Counted from the stretch's first letter, positions 1-9,827 are shown. The stretch is DNA of 64,000 nucleotides from JALHVH01 sp964585685 (GCA_964585685.1 CAZPEP010000067.1:19730-83729); one strand, 5' to 3'. The notes: generated from the letters alone by a model not told the origin. A program made the numbers and translations.

Positions 1-2021
1 CCGAATACGGCAATTTCGAGGGGGCGGTCATCAATGTCGTCAGCAAGTCCGGTTCCAATACCTTTCACGGCGCTGCGAAGTACTTTATCCAGCCGCAATC
101 CCTGACGGACACGAACACTCCCGAGGAGAAGTGGTCCTTTCACCGTGACCACTGGCACGATGCCGTCTTCACTCTGGGAGGGCCGATCATCAAGGACAAA
201 CTGTGGTTCTTCGCCGCCCTTCAGCATAGAGTGGATCGATTTTCGGGGGTGGGAGCGGACCCCAGGTATCCGGTCGAAACGAGCATGAAGCCCACGGGGG
301 ACATCAAGATCGACTTCCAGCTCAACAAAAAGAATAAAGTGAGCTTCTTCGCCCACTATGAAAGTTATCGATTCCCCGGGACTCCCACGGAATTCAAACC
401 CTATGAAACGATCAACTCCGAAGTGGCGCCGGCCATCACCCCCAGTTTTGAATGGCTCCATATGATGAACGACAATACCTACTTCGAGATCAAGTACGGC
501 GGCTTTTACACTTATGATAAATGGGATCCGGTTTCGGGGGATTTGACGACCCCGGGGCGCTCGGATTGGGGAACCGGATACGATTCCGTCAATGCCAGGA
601 CCTATTACCACTGGAAGACCAACCGGACCCAGGTCAACGCTAACATCTCCCATTACGCGGAGGATTTCTTAAAAGGACATCACGAGTTCAAGGCCGGCGT
701 CCAATACAGCCATGGCTATTCCGACCTGATCTGGGGCTACACAGGAGGCGTTGAGTACTTCGACTATATGAACGAGCCCTATTTCGCCTATTTCCGCAAT
801 CCTTCCCACTACGGCGGCATGTCGGACCAGCTGGGGTTCTTTGTCGACGACACCTGGCAGGTATCGGACAGGCTGACCGCCAATCTCGGACTGCGTTTTG
901 ATTACAACCATGCGTCCATCCCCGCCTTCGACGAGCTCGACGAGTTCGAGAAGCCTACGGGGAAAAAGATCGCCGGCATCCCCGATGTGGCGAATTGGAA
1001 ACAGTTCTCGCCAAGGATCGGGATCAATTACCAGCTGACCTCGGACCGGAAGACGCTTTTCCGTGCGTCCTATGGCCGCTACACCAAAGGCCTGGTCCTT
1101 GGAGACATCGAGGGGGCGACCCCGGCCCTCTCGATCCTCTACGGCCGAGCGTACAATCCCGATACTCAGGCCTATGACATCGACGTCTGGAGCTGGGATC
1201 CCCTGTACGACGTCGGCATCGACAAAGAGCTGAAGGCGCCCTATACGCATCAGTTCTCCGCGGCCCTGGAAAGGGAGGTCTTCAAGGATTTCTCGCTTTC
1301 GGCCACGTTCATCTACAAGATCAATAAGAACAGAATAGCGATGCTCAATACGGCCGCTCAGTACGAGGAGATCCCCTTCGTCGATGCCAGCACCGGGGAT
1401 ACGATCGTGGTCTACAACCAGGTCGAGCCCCTCGATAATTTCTATAGCATCACCAATCCGGGAGACACGATCACCTATAGGGCTCTGATGCTCGTGGCCA
1501 ATAAGCGCTTTTCCCATAATTTCCAGATGTATTCCTCGTTCACCTGGTCGAGGGCGTGGTGGAAACCCAAAGGCTACAAAGATAAAAACGAGCTCATCAA
1601 TTCGGAAGGCCCCATGAGCATCGAATACGCCGTCGACAGGAATTGGATGTGCAAGGTCGGCGGCGTTTACATGGCTCCGCTCGGCTTCGTTTTCGGGGCG
1701 AACGTCATCTACCAGCAGGGAGCGCCCTGGGAGAGGACGGTTCTCGTCCCGGGACTCAACCAGGGGCCGAAATTCATCAAGGCCGAGGCGCGCGGGAGCC
1801 GCCGGCTGCCCTCAGAGCTTTTATTCGACGTTAAGATCGAGAAAACGTTCCAAATAGCGCAAAAGTACTCGGTGGAGCTTTCGTGCGACATCATTAACCT
1901 GTTTAACAAACATACCAATATGAGCTATGTCAGCACACAGATAGAGAGCCCGAGCTGGATGATCCCCACCAACATCATCCTGCCCAGGAGGGCCCTCATC
2001 GGGTTGAAATTCGTCTTTTGA
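1..2021 (+). CDS. Oar-like TonB-dependent outer-membrane receptor, 5' end outside window
   Basis: The reading frame is open from base 3, so the gene starts before the window. The visible part begins in the end of the plug domain (EYGNFEGAVINVVSKSGSN, the Oar-type signature) and runs through a long beta-barrel to the terminal LIGLKFVF, an outer-membrane C-terminal Phe. The segment LGGPIIKDKLWFF marks the first barrel strands and is closely matched in the receptor at 6958-9735, so the two are paralogues. The family moves large substrates across the outer membrane using TonB energy; the substrate here is unknown. The stop overlaps the convergent M28 peptidase gene by 26 bp. A GTG at 231 is internal and not the start. 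Confidence 0.9.
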   Translation, partial: EYGNFEGAVINVVSKSGSNTFHGAAKYFIQPQSLTDTNTPEEKWSFHRDHWHDAVFTLGGPIIKDKLWFFAALQHRVDRFSGVGADPRYPVETSMKPTGDIKIDFQLNKKNKVSFFAHYESYRFPGTPTEFKPYETINSEVAPAITPSFEWLHMMNDNTYFEIKYGGFYTYDKWDPVSGDLTTPGRSDWGTGYDSVNARTYYHWKTNRTQVNANISHYAEDFLKGHHEFKAGVQYSHGYSDLIWGYTGGVEYFDYMNEPYFAYFRNPSHYGGMSDQLGFFVDDTWQVSDRLTANLGLRFDYNHASIPAFDELDEFEKPTGKKIAGIPDVANWKQFSPRIGINYQLTSDRKTLFRASYGRYTKGLVLGDIEGATPALSILYGRAYNPDTQAYDIDVWSWDPLYDVGIDKELKAPYTHQFSAALEREVFKDFSLSATFIYKINKNRIAMLNTAAQYEEIPFVDASTGDTIVVYNQVEPLDNFYSITNPGDTITYRALMLVANKRFSHNFQMYSSFTWSRAWWKPKGYKDKNELINSEGPMSIEYAVDRNWMCKVGGVYMAPLGFVFGANVIYQQGAPWERTVLVPGLNQGPKFIKAEARGSRRLPSELLFDVKIEKTFQIAQKYSVELSCDIINLFNKHTNMSYVSTQIESPSWMIPTNIILPRRALIGLKFVF

Positions 2022-4107
2022 GGACTTTTGTCAGGACCTCTTCGAGGGTCCGATCGGCACGGCTGACGGCCTGAGCCAGGAGAGTGATCTGCTCCCTGGC
2101 CCGGGCCCAATCTTTTTCTTCGACAGCCTCGGTCACGCCGGGAAGGACTTCCGGGTCGTAAGTGAACTTGCAGGCGTAGATGAGGTGCTTGAACCAGGGG
2201 CGCTTAGGGATGCCCCCGGGAGATCCGAGATCTCTTTCCGTTTGCATCAAAGCGGCACTTATAGCCTGAAAAGTTTCGGATGGGACCGGGCTCCCCTGAG
2301 AGAGGAGCTGTTCGATGTGTCGGTTCAGCTCCCGGGCGGTCTTTTTAAAACTCTCGATCCGGCTTGCGAGGAGGTTGAGGTCGGGAGAGATCGAGCTTTC
2401 TCCTTGACGTACGATCTCCTTGACATAAGTGCCGATCTCTCCGGCATAGGCTTCATAATCGAAAGGGTAGATTTGGGCATTGGCCAGCCTTAATGCCGCT
2501 ATCCCCCAGAGCGTCGCCAGGGTCGCGTGATAGCGGAATTGGGGGTCGCCGAAATGCGACATCCAGTAAAAATCGTCATACTGGGAATGGTAGACTCCAT
2601 AAGGGCCTTCGAAGCCCATTCCCAGGACGGGCATGCAGACGAAATTCAGGAAGGCCGTGTGGTCGCTGCCGCTTCCGACCCGAGTCTCGAGCTTTTTCAT
2701 GGTTTTGTAAATTGTTTTTCCGGTATTGGGATCCAAAACTTCCTGAGCGATTTGCTGCATAAAATCGCCAAGCGAAGGCACGGCTTCCGCCCCAAACGTG
2801 GGTCCGCTCACGGCGGAATCGACGTTGATATACACAACGCCATCTTTCTTCAGCTTGTCCGCATGCTGCTCCGCCCATTCCGTTGAACCGGTCAGGGTGT
2901 TCTCCTCGGCGTCCCAGTTACAAAAAACGATGGTCCGTTTCGGCCGGTAGCCGTCTTTCACCAGCCGTCCCATGTTCTGAGCGAGACCGAGCTGGGCCGC
3001 CGTGCCGCTGCTCGGGTCGACGGCCCCGTAAACCCATGCATCCCGGTGGTTCCCGACGACGACCCATTTTTCGGGCTCTTCCCGTCCCATGATCTTGCCG
3101 ACCACATTCCATATGGAGCCGACGGGATTATCCATGTCCACCTTGAGATGGACTTTGGCCGGCCCCGGACCGACGTGGTAGGCGAAAGGCAGGCCTCCCT
3201 GCCACTCCGGCGGGACGGCCGGGCCGGCCAGGTTCTCGAGGAGCGGCCGTGCTTCTTTATGCGAGAGGGGAACGGCCATGATTTTCGGCAGTATCTCCGA
3301 CTCCTCCGGCTTCAGTCGCCGGGCTCCCGGGATCGAGGCCCAGCCGGGAGTCAGCGGGTCTCCGGGGACGATGAAATCGAAAGGAATACCGCCCCGTTGG
3401 ATATGACTTTCCGGCCCCCAAGGCCCGTCGGGAAAAACGGCGCCGCGCGCATATCCGTCTTCTTTGGGGTCGGAATAGACGAGCAGGCCGGCGGCGCCCC
3501 TCCGTTGGGCCGTCATGGCTTTGAAGCCCCGATAGCTGTAGGGCTCCGAGTACCGGACCAGGGCGATCTTGCCCTTGATGTCGATCCCCATCTCCAGCAG
3601 TCGGTCATAATCTTCCGGATTCCCGCCGTGGGCATAGACCACGGGAGCCGTGACTTCTCCGGAGGCCGAATAGGCATTGAATCCGATGCTGACCTGGCTG
3701 CCAAAAGAATCCTTGTCGACGGGATAGCCTTCTTCCCTCAAAGTAGCCTTATAAACAACGGGTTCGACCATTTCCACGATGATCTCTTTGGGATAGGAAA
3801 GGAGGACCTGGTACTCGACGAGCTCCACGTCCTCGAGGCCGAATTCCTTGAATTTATCCCTGACATAGACGGCGAGCTCATAGTTCCGCCCAGTGCCCGC
3901 GATGTGAGGCTCTTCCGTCAAAAATCTCAAATGCTTTTCATAAACCTTGGGGTCGGCCAGCTTTTTGAGCGCGGCTTCTATTTGACGCTCTTCTCTTGAG
4001 CCGTGCCCAGTGAATCCTTTGATTCTTTCTTCGCCCAACTCTCCTTGGGTCGGCAGAAAAAGAAGGATCATGAGGCTTATGAAAATTCCCCATTTTAAAT
4101 ATTTCAT
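1996..4107 (-). CDS. Exported M28 peptidase, glutamate carboxypeptidase II (PSMA) type
   Basis: About 703 residues. Residues 1-22 are a signal peptide; a PA domain lies at about 130-310 and the M28 catalytic domain at about 330-520, followed by the helical dimerisation domain typical of the folate hydrolase/PSMA family. Expected two-zinc site residues are visible: His354 (GNHRDAW), Asp364 (DPSSG), the Glu401-Glu402 pair (DAEEN), Asp430 and His507 (YHSQYDD). The start at 4107 is chosen because GGAGG lies just upstream and a signal peptide follows; an open extension runs further 5' but lies inside the upstream gene. The start overlaps the PhzF stop as ATGA, which implies translational coupling. 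It probably removes C-terminal residues from peptides in the periplasm or outside. Confidence 0.9.
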   Translation of the reverse strand: MKYLKWGIFISLMILLFLPTQGELGEERIKGFTGHGSREERQIEAALKKLADPKVYEKHLRFLTEEPHIAGTGRNYELAVYVRDKFKEFGLEDVELVEYQVLLSYPKEIIVEMVEPVVYKATLREEGYPVDKDSFGSQVSIGFNAYSASGEVTAPVVYAHGGNPEDYDRLLEMGIDIKGKIALVRYSEPYSYRGFKAMTAQRRGAAGLLVYSDPKEDGYARGAVFPDGPWGPESHIQRGGIPFDFIVPGDPLTPGWASIPGARRLKPEESEILPKIMAVPLSHKEARPLLENLAGPAVPPEWQGGLPFAYHVGPGPAKVHLKVDMDNPVGSIWNVVGKIMGREEPEKWVVVGNHRDAWVYGAVDPSSGTAAQLGLAQNMGRLVKDGYRPKRTIVFCNWDAEENTLTGSTEWAEQHADKLKKDGVVYINVDSAVSGPTFGAEAVPSLGDFMQQIAQEVLDPNTGKTIYKTMKKLETRVGSGSDHTAFLNFVCMPVLGMGFEGPYGVYHSQYDDFYWMSHFGDPQFRYHATLATLWGIAALRLANAQIYPFDYEAYAGEIGTYVKEIVRQGESSISPDLNLLASRIESFKKTARELNRHIEQLLSQGSPVPSETFQAISAALMQTERDLGSPGGIPKRPWFKHLIYACKFTYDPEVLPGVTEAVEEKDWARAREQITLLAQAVSRADRTLEEVLTKVLKRRISTR

Positions 4108-4994
4108 CGTCCAACCTCCAACGAAAAGATCTTTTCTTCGGCCGCGGTCGCCTTTCCTCCCACATGAACACCCGTTATATCCTTGTTCCCGATATCGAGG
4201 CGAACGAGTATTTCCGAAGGCCTTCCCATGCCATATCCCTGTTCGAAAACCAGCCTTTGAGCCTGCTCCTCCGTCACCTGGCCATGCTTGAACAAATAGC
4301 AGGCGAGGGCGCCGGACGACGTTCCCGTCGCCGCTTCTTCCGGGATCCCATATAAGGGAGCGAAGTTTCTGCAATAAGCCGTGGATTTGTGTTTCGTCTC
4401 CAAGCTGAACGCATGATAACCCACGGCTCCGTATTTTTTGCTGATTTCGGCGATCTTGTCGAGATCGGGTTCGATGTTGGAAAGCGCCCCGAGCGAAATG
4501 ACGGGAACCATGATGTCGCGGAGCCCGGTGGAGACGATCTCGACCGGCATATCCGGGGCGAGTGAATCGAGCCCTATTCCCAGGGATCCGGCGACTTCTC
4601 CGCGATCGATCGTGTTTCCGAAGAACGGCAAGGTCTGCTCCATGAAAACGGTCCCGTCCTCTTGAACTTCGACTCCGAGGATCCCCGCCTTTGTTTCCTG
4701 GCTATGTTTTCCAGCCCGTATCCGTTGAAGCCCGAAAAGGAGAGAGAAAACGGCAATGGTCGCGTGGCCGCAGAGATCCACCTCGGCGGCCGGAGTGAAG
4801 AACCTTATCTTAAAGCCCGCCGCGACGGACTTTTGAACGAACGCCGTTTCCGATAAACCGACTCTCGAGGCGATCCATTGCATGGAGGGCTCCGCCAAAA
4901 GATCCGCATCCAGCACGACCCCCGCGGGATTCCCGCCCCTCTTGGCTTTGGCAAATGCGTTCAAAGCGTAGACTCTGATCCTCCGCTTTTTCAT
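4104..4994 (-). CDS. PhzF-family isomerase-like protein
   Basis: About 296 residues, the normal length for the family. N-terminal NPAGVVLD, the catalytic Glu49 in GLSETAF, the TPAAEVDLCGHAT motif (CGHAT at about 75-79) and the second-half motif AATGTSSGALACYL show the two-lobed diaminopimelate-epimerase fold of PhzF proteins. Such proteins isomerise or epimerise small acids; most members are not phenazine enzymes and no phenazine genes occur here. Start at 4994 with GAGGAGG about 7 bases upstream. First gene of a two-gene operon with the M28 peptidase. Substrate unknown. Confidence 0.85.
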   Translation of the reverse strand: MKKRRIRVYALNAFAKAKRGGNPAGVVLDADLLAEPSMQWIASRVGLSETAFVQKSVAAGFKIRFFTPAAEVDLCGHATIAVFSLLFGLQRIRAGKHSQETKAGILGVEVQEDGTVFMEQTLPFFGNTIDRGEVAGSLGIGLDSLAPDMPVEIVSTGLRDIMVPVISLGALSNIEPDLDKIAEISKKYGAVGYHAFSLETKHKSTAYCRNFAPLYGIPEEAATGTSSGALACYLFKHGQVTEEQAQRLVFEQGYGMGRPSEILVRLDIGNKDITGVHVGGKATAAEEKIFSLEVGR

Positions 4995-5044
4995 AACAGG
5001 ACCTCCTCGCGTCCGATCCGCCATCTTTGGCCCCCGATGAATCC

Positions 5045-5074
5045 TTGACATGAGAGCGAATAGTTTCTTAGACT
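5045..5074 (+). promoter_or_regulatory. Promoter of the ankyrin lipoprotein gene
   Basis: TTGACA at 5045-5050, 18-base spacer, TAGACT at 5069-5074, 31 bases before the ATG at 5106. It lies in the gap between divergent phzF-like and ankyrin genes. Confidence 0.5.
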
Positions 5075-5105
5075 CATGACAATACTAATATGCAAGGAGG
5101 GCTTG

Positions 5106-5798
5106 ATGAAAGCGAAAAGATGGTCGGCCCTTTTCGCCCTTCTCATGATCCTTCTTGGCTGTTCCGGCAAAGAAGAGCGGGCTCGCCGGGAATTGGAGAA
5201 GCTGGGCATCGAAGACTCGGAAAAAAGATTTTTTGAGGCCGTCGTCAAGGGAGAGGGATCGATCGTCAGCCTGTTCCTGGAGGCGGGCATGTCCCCGAAC
5301 GCAAAGCAAGGGGGAATCACGGTCCTGATGGAGGCATCCCGGAGAGGAAGGACACACCTGCAGGTCGCCGCTGCCTTGATTCGGGCCGGAGCGGAGATCG
5401 ACGTTCAAGATCCTTATGGAGTGACGCCGCTCCTGTTCGCGGCCATCAGCGGCTCCCCGGAGACCATCCGAAGGCTGCTGAAAAACGGAGCGAATGTGAA
5501 GGCCAAAGATGCGGACGGACGAACGGCGCTCATCGAGAGCCTGACGACGGAGAACGATCTGCCCCCCGAAACGATCGAGGAACTTATTCAAGCGGGGTCC
5601 GAGGTCAACGTCCGGATCTACGGGGGCCTGACCCCTCTTATGATCGCGGCCGCCGGGAATTCCAGAATTCTTCAGGCCCTGATCCGGGCCGGAGCCGCTG
5701 TGAATGCCGCGGACGACTGGGGAACAACGGTCTTGAGATGGGCCAAGGATTCTCCGGAGAACGGCAGGATCCTCAAAGAGGCGGGCGCCAAGGAATGA
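5106..5798 (+). CDS. Ankyrin-repeat lipoprotein
   Basis: About 230 residues. The start is preceded by AAGGAGG and opens a lipoprotein signal with lipobox LLGC (Cys at about residue 19). Five or so ankyrin repeats follow from about residue 40 (for example VTPLLFAAISGSPETIRRLL and LTPLMIAAAGNSRILQALI). An ATG 30 bases upstream is in frame but has no ribosome binding site and would spoil the signal. Ankyrin repeats mediate protein binding; partner unknown. The HDAC-like gene follows after 45 bp on the same strand and may be cotranscribed. Confidence 0.85.
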   Translation: MKAKRWSALFALLMILLGCSGKEERARRELEKLGIEDSEKRFFEAVVKGEGSIVSLFLEAGMSPNAKQGGITVLMEASRRGRTHLQVAAALIRAGAEIDVQDPYGVTPLLFAAISGSPETIRRLLKNGANVKAKDADGRTALIESLTTENDLPPETIEELIQAGSEVNVRIYGGLTPLMIAAAGNSRILQALIRAGAAVNAADDWGTTVLRWAKDSPENGRILKEAGAKE

Positions 5799-5843
5799 CG
5801 TCACCCCCGGGAGACCGGACCGATGATCGGAAAGGAGTTCGGA

Positions 5844-6878
5844 ATGAGGAGACGAACATTTCTTCGCCTTGCCGTGGGGAGCCCGGCATTCGCGCTTATG
5901 ACGCCTAAGTCTCTGACAATGCAAGAGAAACTCATCGCAAACACCGCCCTCGTGGAGGATGACATCTATCTCAAGCATGACACCGGCGAGGGCGCCTGGG
6001 AAAATGGTCAGCGCCTCAAGGCGGTTCACGACGGGCTCAAGGATGCGAATCTTCTGGATTCCCTGCGTCCCGTCGCTCCTCAAAAAGCCGAGCTGGAATG
6101 GGTGGAGTTGGTCCATCGGAAGCAATACGTAGAAACAGCGAAGAAGGACGCTGAAAGCGGCGCCAAAGTCCTTTCGACCGGGCACACCCTCCTCTCGAAA
6201 GACTCCTACGATGTCGCCTTGTGGGCGGTTGGCGGCGTGCTGTCGGCCTGCGATGCCGTCATGGACGGGAAAACCCGGAACGCTTTCTGCGCCGTGCGTC
6301 CCCCGGGTCACCATGCCGGGCGGGATAAAGGAATGGGATTTTGCATTTTCAATAACGCCGCCGTCGCCGCCAGGTATGTGCAGAAAAAATACGGCGTGGA
6401 AAAGGTCCTGATCGTCGACTGGGATGTCCACCACGGAAACGGCACCCAGGAAATTTTCTATGAGGACGGGAGCGTTTTTTATTTCAGCACCCACCAATGG
6501 CCGTGGTATCCTTTTACGGGAAGCGAAGATGAAACCGGGGAGGGGGAGGGGAGGGGGACGACTCTGAACGCCCCCCTGCCGGCAGGCTCCGGGGATGAAG
6601 AGCTCGTGGGCGCCTTTGAAACCCGACTGCTCCCGCAAGCCCTCAAGTTCAAGCCGGATTTCATCCTGATCTCGGCCGGATTCGATTCCCGGAGCGCCGA
6701 TCCATTGGGACGGTTTCGATTAACGGATGAAGGATTCAAGAAGCTGACCCGGATCATGCTCCGCATCGCCGACGCATCCGCGGAAGGCCGCTTGGTTTCG
6801 ATCCTGGAGGGAGGCTACAGTCTCAAAGGGCTTTCCATGGCCGTCCCGGCTCATATCGAGGCCCTTGTCAAAGGGTAG
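5844..6878 (+). CDS. Tat-exported histone-deacetylase-family amidohydrolase
   Basis: About 344 residues with all class II HDAC/acetylpolyamine amidohydrolase motifs: RPPGHHAG (His156-His157), VDWDVHHGNGTQ (zinc ligands Asp194, His196), SAGFD (zinc ligand Asp281) and LEGGY (Tyr325). The enzyme should remove acetyl groups from acyl amines such as acetylpolyamines or acetyl-lysine. The N-terminus MRRRTFLRLAVGSPAFAL reads as a twin-arginine signal, which is unusual because most bacterial relatives are cytosolic. Start 5844 is chosen for AAAGGAG 8 bases upstream; an in-frame ATG at 5823 is weaker. It follows the ankyrin lipoprotein gene and converges on the TonB receptor gene. Confidence 0.88.
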   Translation: MRRRTFLRLAVGSPAFALMTPKSLTMQEKLIANTALVEDDIYLKHDTGEGAWENGQRLKAVHDGLKDANLLDSLRPVAPQKAELEWVELVHRKQYVETAKKDAESGAKVLSTGHTLLSKDSYDVALWAVGGVLSACDAVMDGKTRNAFCAVRPPGHHAGRDKGMGFCIFNNAAVAARYVQKKYGVEKVLIVDWDVHHGNGTQEIFYEDGSVFYFSTHQWPWYPFTGSEDETGEGEGRGTTLNAPLPAGSGDEELVGAFETRLLPQALKFKPDFILISAGFDSRSADPLGRFRLTDEGFKKLTRIMLRIADASAEGRLVSILEGGYSLKGLSMAVPAHIEALVKG

Positions 6879-6957
6879 CTGCTCGATAGGCCGTGAACCC
6901 GATCCGGGTCAACCAATGGGCGCCGTTCCTACTGTTTGACCAGGACGAACGCGGGAA

Positions 6958-9735
6958 CTAGAATTCCAGCCGCAGTCCGACCTGAGCTCGTCTCGGGAAG
7001 AACATTTCATCGGCTTTGCGGTAAGCGTCGGACCAGACGCTGTATCCCGGATTATGGGGATAATCGGAAAAATAGCCGATGACGGTGTCCGCGTTGAAAA
7101 GGTTGAAAACATCGACGGTGGCGCTGAGTTTCATGGTCCTGTAGACCCCAACCGTCTTCTGAAGCCGGAGGTCCAGGACGCTCCAGGCGGGGAACCTCTC
7201 CCGGCCTCTCGGCTCCGCCAGGATCATCCTTTCCCCCTGATCCGGGTAGACCCTGACGAATGTCGGAATGGGCCTACCCGTTTGGTAAAGGTAATTCACG
7301 CCGGCCAGGATCCCCCAGGGGAGCGCGTAGCTGGCTGAAAGCTTGAAGACCCAGGCGCGGTCATGGTTTAAATATCCCCTGGCGTTGATCAGGTCGTTGG
7401 GATCCTGCCCGAAGAACTTCGTGTACCATATCATCGCCTGTTGCGACATCGAATGGGCGGTGTTGTTCAGGCCCTTCATCCGCGACCAGGTGAGGGAGGC
7501 GCTGAGCTGCCAGTTGTCGGAAAACCTCTTTGTCAGCGAAAAGATGACGGCTTTATAAGTCTGGTCGAATCTTTCTCCAAAGCGGGACGGCTGGGTGATC
7601 CAGTAATCATTTGTCTCCATACCGCTGGTCTGGTTCCATACGGAATAGGTTCTGCCGTTGTCGGGAGACACCATGTCGACCTGCTCGTATTGCGCGCCGC
7701 GGTCTTCCCAGCCGATCAGGTTCTTTTCATGCTTGTAGACGTAGGTTGCGGCGACGGAGAAATGGGCCAGGACCTCCCTTTCGAGCCCGATGGAAAATTG
7801 ATCCGCGTAGGGGTTCTTGAGCTTCGGATCGACCGTATAGTTCATGGCGCCCGGAATCGTGTCAACGAATGCCCACGCATTGAGGTCCCAGTCCCAGGAA
7901 TAGATCTTATAGTCGGTGACGTTCGGTCCCGGCCAGTTCCAATTGGACATGAGAAGGGCGTCGTAATAACGGCCGTAAGACGCCTTGAGGAGCGTTTTCT
8001 TGTCCGAAGTGAGCTGAAAGGCCAGCCCGACACGGGGAGAGATCGTGTTCCATTGGACGACATCCGGAATCCCCGGGGTCATCTCTCCGGTCTTCTGCCA
8101 GCCTCGATAGACCGGGAACGATTGAATGGAACCGGCGTTGTGATCGAATCTCAGCCCCAGGTTCACCGTCAATCTGTCGCCGATCTTCCAGGAATCATCG
8201 ATGAAGGCTGCGATGGAATTGACGACGCCGCCGTAGCTGAAGACATCCTGTTCGTACATGTAATAGGGATACCCGCCGTAATCATAATAGGAGCGGCCCC
8301 CGGTATAGCCTCCGTGATTCTCGGCGGTTCCTCGGCTGAACTGAACCCCCATCTTGAAGTCGTGGTCCCCCGCAAGAAAATCTTCGGCAAAATAGGATAG
8401 GCTTGCGCTCAGCTGATGTCGGGTCACCGTGTACACCCACGGGAACCAGACCCCTTGGGAGGTGATCCCCGTAAGGCCATCATAATGACTCGGGGTTTCA
8501 AGGCTGGAGTGGATGGGGAGCCAATCGTCATCGCTCCACCATCCGCCGTATTTCAGGTCCAGAAAGGCGCTGTCGCTCATCAGCCACGTATACATGAGGT
8601 TCCAGGTGGGCGTGTGTCCGACCTCGGAGGCGACGGCTTCCTTCGTGTAGTAGGGAGTCATGGGGTCCGGGATGTCGAAATATTCGTAATAAAGGGAGCC
8701 CACCAGCCGATGGCTTTTGCCCAGCTCCGAAGAGAGCTTGAAAAAGACCTTGTCGCCCTTGTTGCGCGCGGGAAATTCGGGGTTCGAGAGCCAGGCGGTA
8801 TAGGAATCCTCCACCCTTTCGTATGAGCTGAAGAACCAAAGCCTGTCCTTGAGGATGGGTCCCCCGAGCGTGAAGGAAGCGTCCAGGAACCTGTCCCGAT
8901 GGTAGGAGAACGCCGCGGGATCCTCCGGCGCGGGGTTGTTGTCCGCGACGAGCCCCTGGAATTGCCCATAATAGCTTGCGCTTCCTTCGAATTTGTTCCC
9001 TCCGGACTTGGTGACGATGTTGATGACGGCTCCGGTGAATTGCCCGTACTCGGCCGGGACGCCGATCCCCGTCGTTTCGACCTCGGCGAAGACTTCCGGA
9101 TTCACCCACTGCCAGGCGGAACCGATATCGAGGTTCCTGATGTCGACGCCGTCGAGCTGATAATCACTCGACTCATAATTGGACCCGTAGGCCACGAGCC
9201 TGTCCCCATCTCCCTGCTGCGAATCCATGACCAGGCCGGGAGCCTGCTTGACGACGTCGAAAAAGGTGAACCTGCCGCTGGGAAGCTGCTCCAAAAGCTC
9301 CTTGCTGAAGGTGGTCGTCATGCCCGATTTGGTGACGTCGATGAGAGGCGCCGGCGCCTGGACCGTCAGGAATTCCTCGACGGCCGCGACCTTCATTACG
9401 GTGTCCTCGGTCACGGTGGCGTCTATGGAGACTTTCACGTTCGACCTGCGGATCGTTTCGAATCCGTTGAGAACGAACACGATCGTGTACGTCCCGGGAG
9501 GCAAATTGATGAACCGGTACGAACCTTTCCCGGACGTCGTTTCCTCATGGACGCCGCCCATCAAGGCCGGGCTCGCGAGCTGCACGATCACTCCGGGAAG
9601 CGGAGCGCCCGCATCATCCGTGACCTCGCCCACGATCTTTCCGGTGAGCCTCTGGGCAAAGGAGGCGCCGCTTGTGACGAGGACGAGGAGCGCCCAAACG
9701 ACGGCACATTTTGTCGAACGCCTTGATATGGTCAT
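6958..9735 (-). CDS. Oar-like TonB-dependent outer-membrane receptor
   Basis: 925 residues. Signal peptide to about residue 27 (GASFA-Q), carboxypeptidase-regulatory-like domain at about 31-115 (GEVTDDAGAPLPGVIVQL, LPPGTYTIVF), plug domain at about 120-245 ending EYGQFTGAVINIVTKSGGN, then a beta-barrel ending QVGLRLEF. This is the Oar/CarboxypepD_reg architecture that is expanded in Acidobacteriota. Start has AAGGGGAA 7 bases upstream. Divergent from the MttB-family gene at 9864. Substrate not predictable. A strong paralogue of the truncated receptor at the window start. Confidence 0.92.
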   Translation of the reverse strand: MTISRRSTKCAVVWALLVLVTSGASFAQRLTGKIVGEVTDDAGAPLPGVIVQLASPALMGGVHEETTSGKGSYRFINLPPGTYTIVFVLNGFETIRRSNVKVSIDATVTEDTVMKVAAVEEFLTVQAPAPLIDVTKSGMTTTFSKELLEQLPSGRFTFFDVVKQAPGLVMDSQQGDGDRLVAYGSNYESSDYQLDGVDIRNLDIGSAWQWVNPEVFAEVETTGIGVPAEYGQFTGAVINIVTKSGGNKFEGSASYYGQFQGLVADNNPAPEDPAAFSYHRDRFLDASFTLGGPILKDRLWFFSSYERVEDSYTAWLSNPEFPARNKGDKVFFKLSSELGKSHRLVGSLYYEYFDIPDPMTPYYTKEAVASEVGHTPTWNLMYTWLMSDSAFLDLKYGGWWSDDDWLPIHSSLETPSHYDGLTGITSQGVWFPWVYTVTRHQLSASLSYFAEDFLAGDHDFKMGVQFSRGTAENHGGYTGGRSYYDYGGYPYYMYEQDVFSYGGVVNSIAAFIDDSWKIGDRLTVNLGLRFDHNAGSIQSFPVYRGWQKTGEMTPGIPDVVQWNTISPRVGLAFQLTSDKKTLLKASYGRYYDALLMSNWNWPGPNVTDYKIYSWDWDLNAWAFVDTIPGAMNYTVDPKLKNPYADQFSIGLEREVLAHFSVAATYVYKHEKNLIGWEDRGAQYEQVDMVSPDNGRTYSVWNQTSGMETNDYWITQPSRFGERFDQTYKAVIFSLTKRFSDNWQLSASLTWSRMKGLNNTAHSMSQQAMIWYTKFFGQDPNDLINARGYLNHDRAWVFKLSASYALPWGILAGVNYLYQTGRPIPTFVRVYPDQGERMILAEPRGRERFPAWSVLDLRLQKTVGVYRTMKLSATVDVFNLFNADTVIGYFSDYPHNPGYSVWSDAYRKADEMFFPRRAQVGLRLEF

Positions 9736-9754
9736 TTTTTTCCCCTTAAATCTA

Positions 9755-9783
9755 ATATTTTATTCTCCGCGGCGGCTTGTCAA
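9755..9783 (-). promoter_or_regulatory. Promoter of TonB receptor (minus strand)
   Basis: On the minus strand a perfect TTGACA (plus coordinates 9778-9783) is followed after about 15-17 bases by AT-rich TAAAAT/AAATAT, upstream of the ATG at 9735. Confidence 0.45.
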
Positions 9784-9827
9784 GGATTATTTGGATTTTC
9801 CTTTCGAGGATCCTCGAGTCGGGCTCA

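Noticed and set aside
4104..4994. Phenazine biosynthesis gene
   Set aside because: Only the PhzF fold is present; none of the other phenazine genes is in the window, and most PhzF-family proteins have other roles.
5085..6638. A 517-codon minus frame opposite the ankyrin and HDAC-like genes
   Set aside because: Both plus-strand genes have full domain motifs; the minus frame reads as low-complexity shadow.
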